A stretch of 18,108 nt of DNA from Pigoraptor vietnamica (taxonomy: Eukaryota; Opisthokonta; Filasterea), in the NCBI GenBank assembly GCA_943704525.1, contig CALSCQ010002612.1, positions 2,501 to 20,608 on the forward strand. Direction: 5' to 3'. Under the pieces are notes generated by a model that saw only the letters and a program-made list of their open reading frames with translations, searched no databases and was not told the DNA's origin. A program made the position numbers and the translations under genes. Positions within the stretch are counted from its first letter, which is position 1. Each line of letters begins with the position of its first letter. Shown here in pieces: positions 17,823 to 18,108 of this stretch.

Positions 17823-17851
17823 GTGCGTGTTACCGACTACACTCCCCAACA

Positions 17852-18047
17852 ACACATGCACGTACGCGCACATACTCACACACACACACACACACACGTG
17901 CACACACACACACACACACACATGCACACACACACAAACACACATACACAAACACACACGCACACATACCCTCCCCCCCCCCAAACACACACACACACAC
18001 GCACACACGCACACACACCACACACACATATATATACACACACAGCC
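17852..18047. repeat. CA microsatellite with C run in ABCG intron 7
   Basis: Nearly 200 bases of (CA)n with minor ACGC and ATAC variants begin shortly after the donor at 17823, broken by a run of ten C near 17972-17981 and ending with TATATATA. The acceptor is outside the window. The window itself ends in a run of eight C (18101-18108). Confidence 0.95.
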
Positions 18048-18108
18048 CCCACAGCGCGCGAAAACCCCAATTTCACCGCTCGATCGCCGTCCACTCTACG
18101 CCCCCCCC

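Noticed and set aside
17852-18108. Possible CRISPR-like or satellite array at the window end
   Set aside because: It is a dinucleotide CA microsatellite inside an ABCG intron, with no repeat-spacer structure.

Overview
The window is nuclear DNA from a microbial eukaryote. It is GC-rich, its genes are split by 29 clear GT-AG introns (mostly about 70-250 bases), and it encodes cytosolic ribosomal protein S3, a PITSLRE-type (CDK11) kinase, a JMJD7-type hydroxylase and an ABCG half-transporter. The gene mix, GC-rich exons and dense CA/TG-filled introns would suit a free-living amoebozoan such as an Acanthamoeba relative. That placement is an inference; no taxonomic marker here decides it.

Layout: (1) 202-2238, minus: a 571-residue seven-pass membrane protein of unassigned family, with a Ser-rich third inner loop and tail carrying five RRxS motifs. 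(2) 2957-4891, plus: family I soluble inorganic pyrophosphatase in nine exons with all active-site residues. (3) 5535-7622, plus: a broken P-loop NTPase/nuclease-like gene resembling the Crinkler-RHS class, with two frame changes and one in-frame stop. (4) 8449-9988, minus: ribosomal protein uS3 in four exons. (5) 10392-11660, plus: CDK11-like kinase in one uninterrupted exon. (6) 11804-14241, minus: JMJD7-like 2-oxoglutarate oxygenase in ten exons. (7) 14498-14863, minus: YCII-domain protein. (8) 15451 to beyond the window, plus: N-terminal part of an ABCG transporter with signal peptide, Cys-rich ectodomain, one membrane helix and the nucleotide-binding domain up to the Walker B strand.

Genes 1/2, 4/5 and 7/8 are divergent pairs with shared upstream regions of 718, 403 and 587 bases. 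Genes 5 and 6 converge, with 143 bases between stop codons. There is no operon-like pathway. S3, CDK11 (splicing/transcription) and JMJD7 (hydroxylation of translation-associated DRG GTPases in animals) are housekeeping functions that happen to be adjacent.

I modelled exons by joining frames at GT-AG sites where codon phase and protein-family conservation agreed. For all intact multi-exon genes the phases close exactly. No RNA gene, CRISPR array or intact transposon was recognised. I did not find a convincing undescribed system. The best leads are the RRxS-rich seven-pass protein, the decayed effector-like gene with its odd upstream repeats, complementary TG/CA repeats flanking in-frame JMJD7 exons, and a splice-donor pattern with an invariant +5 G.
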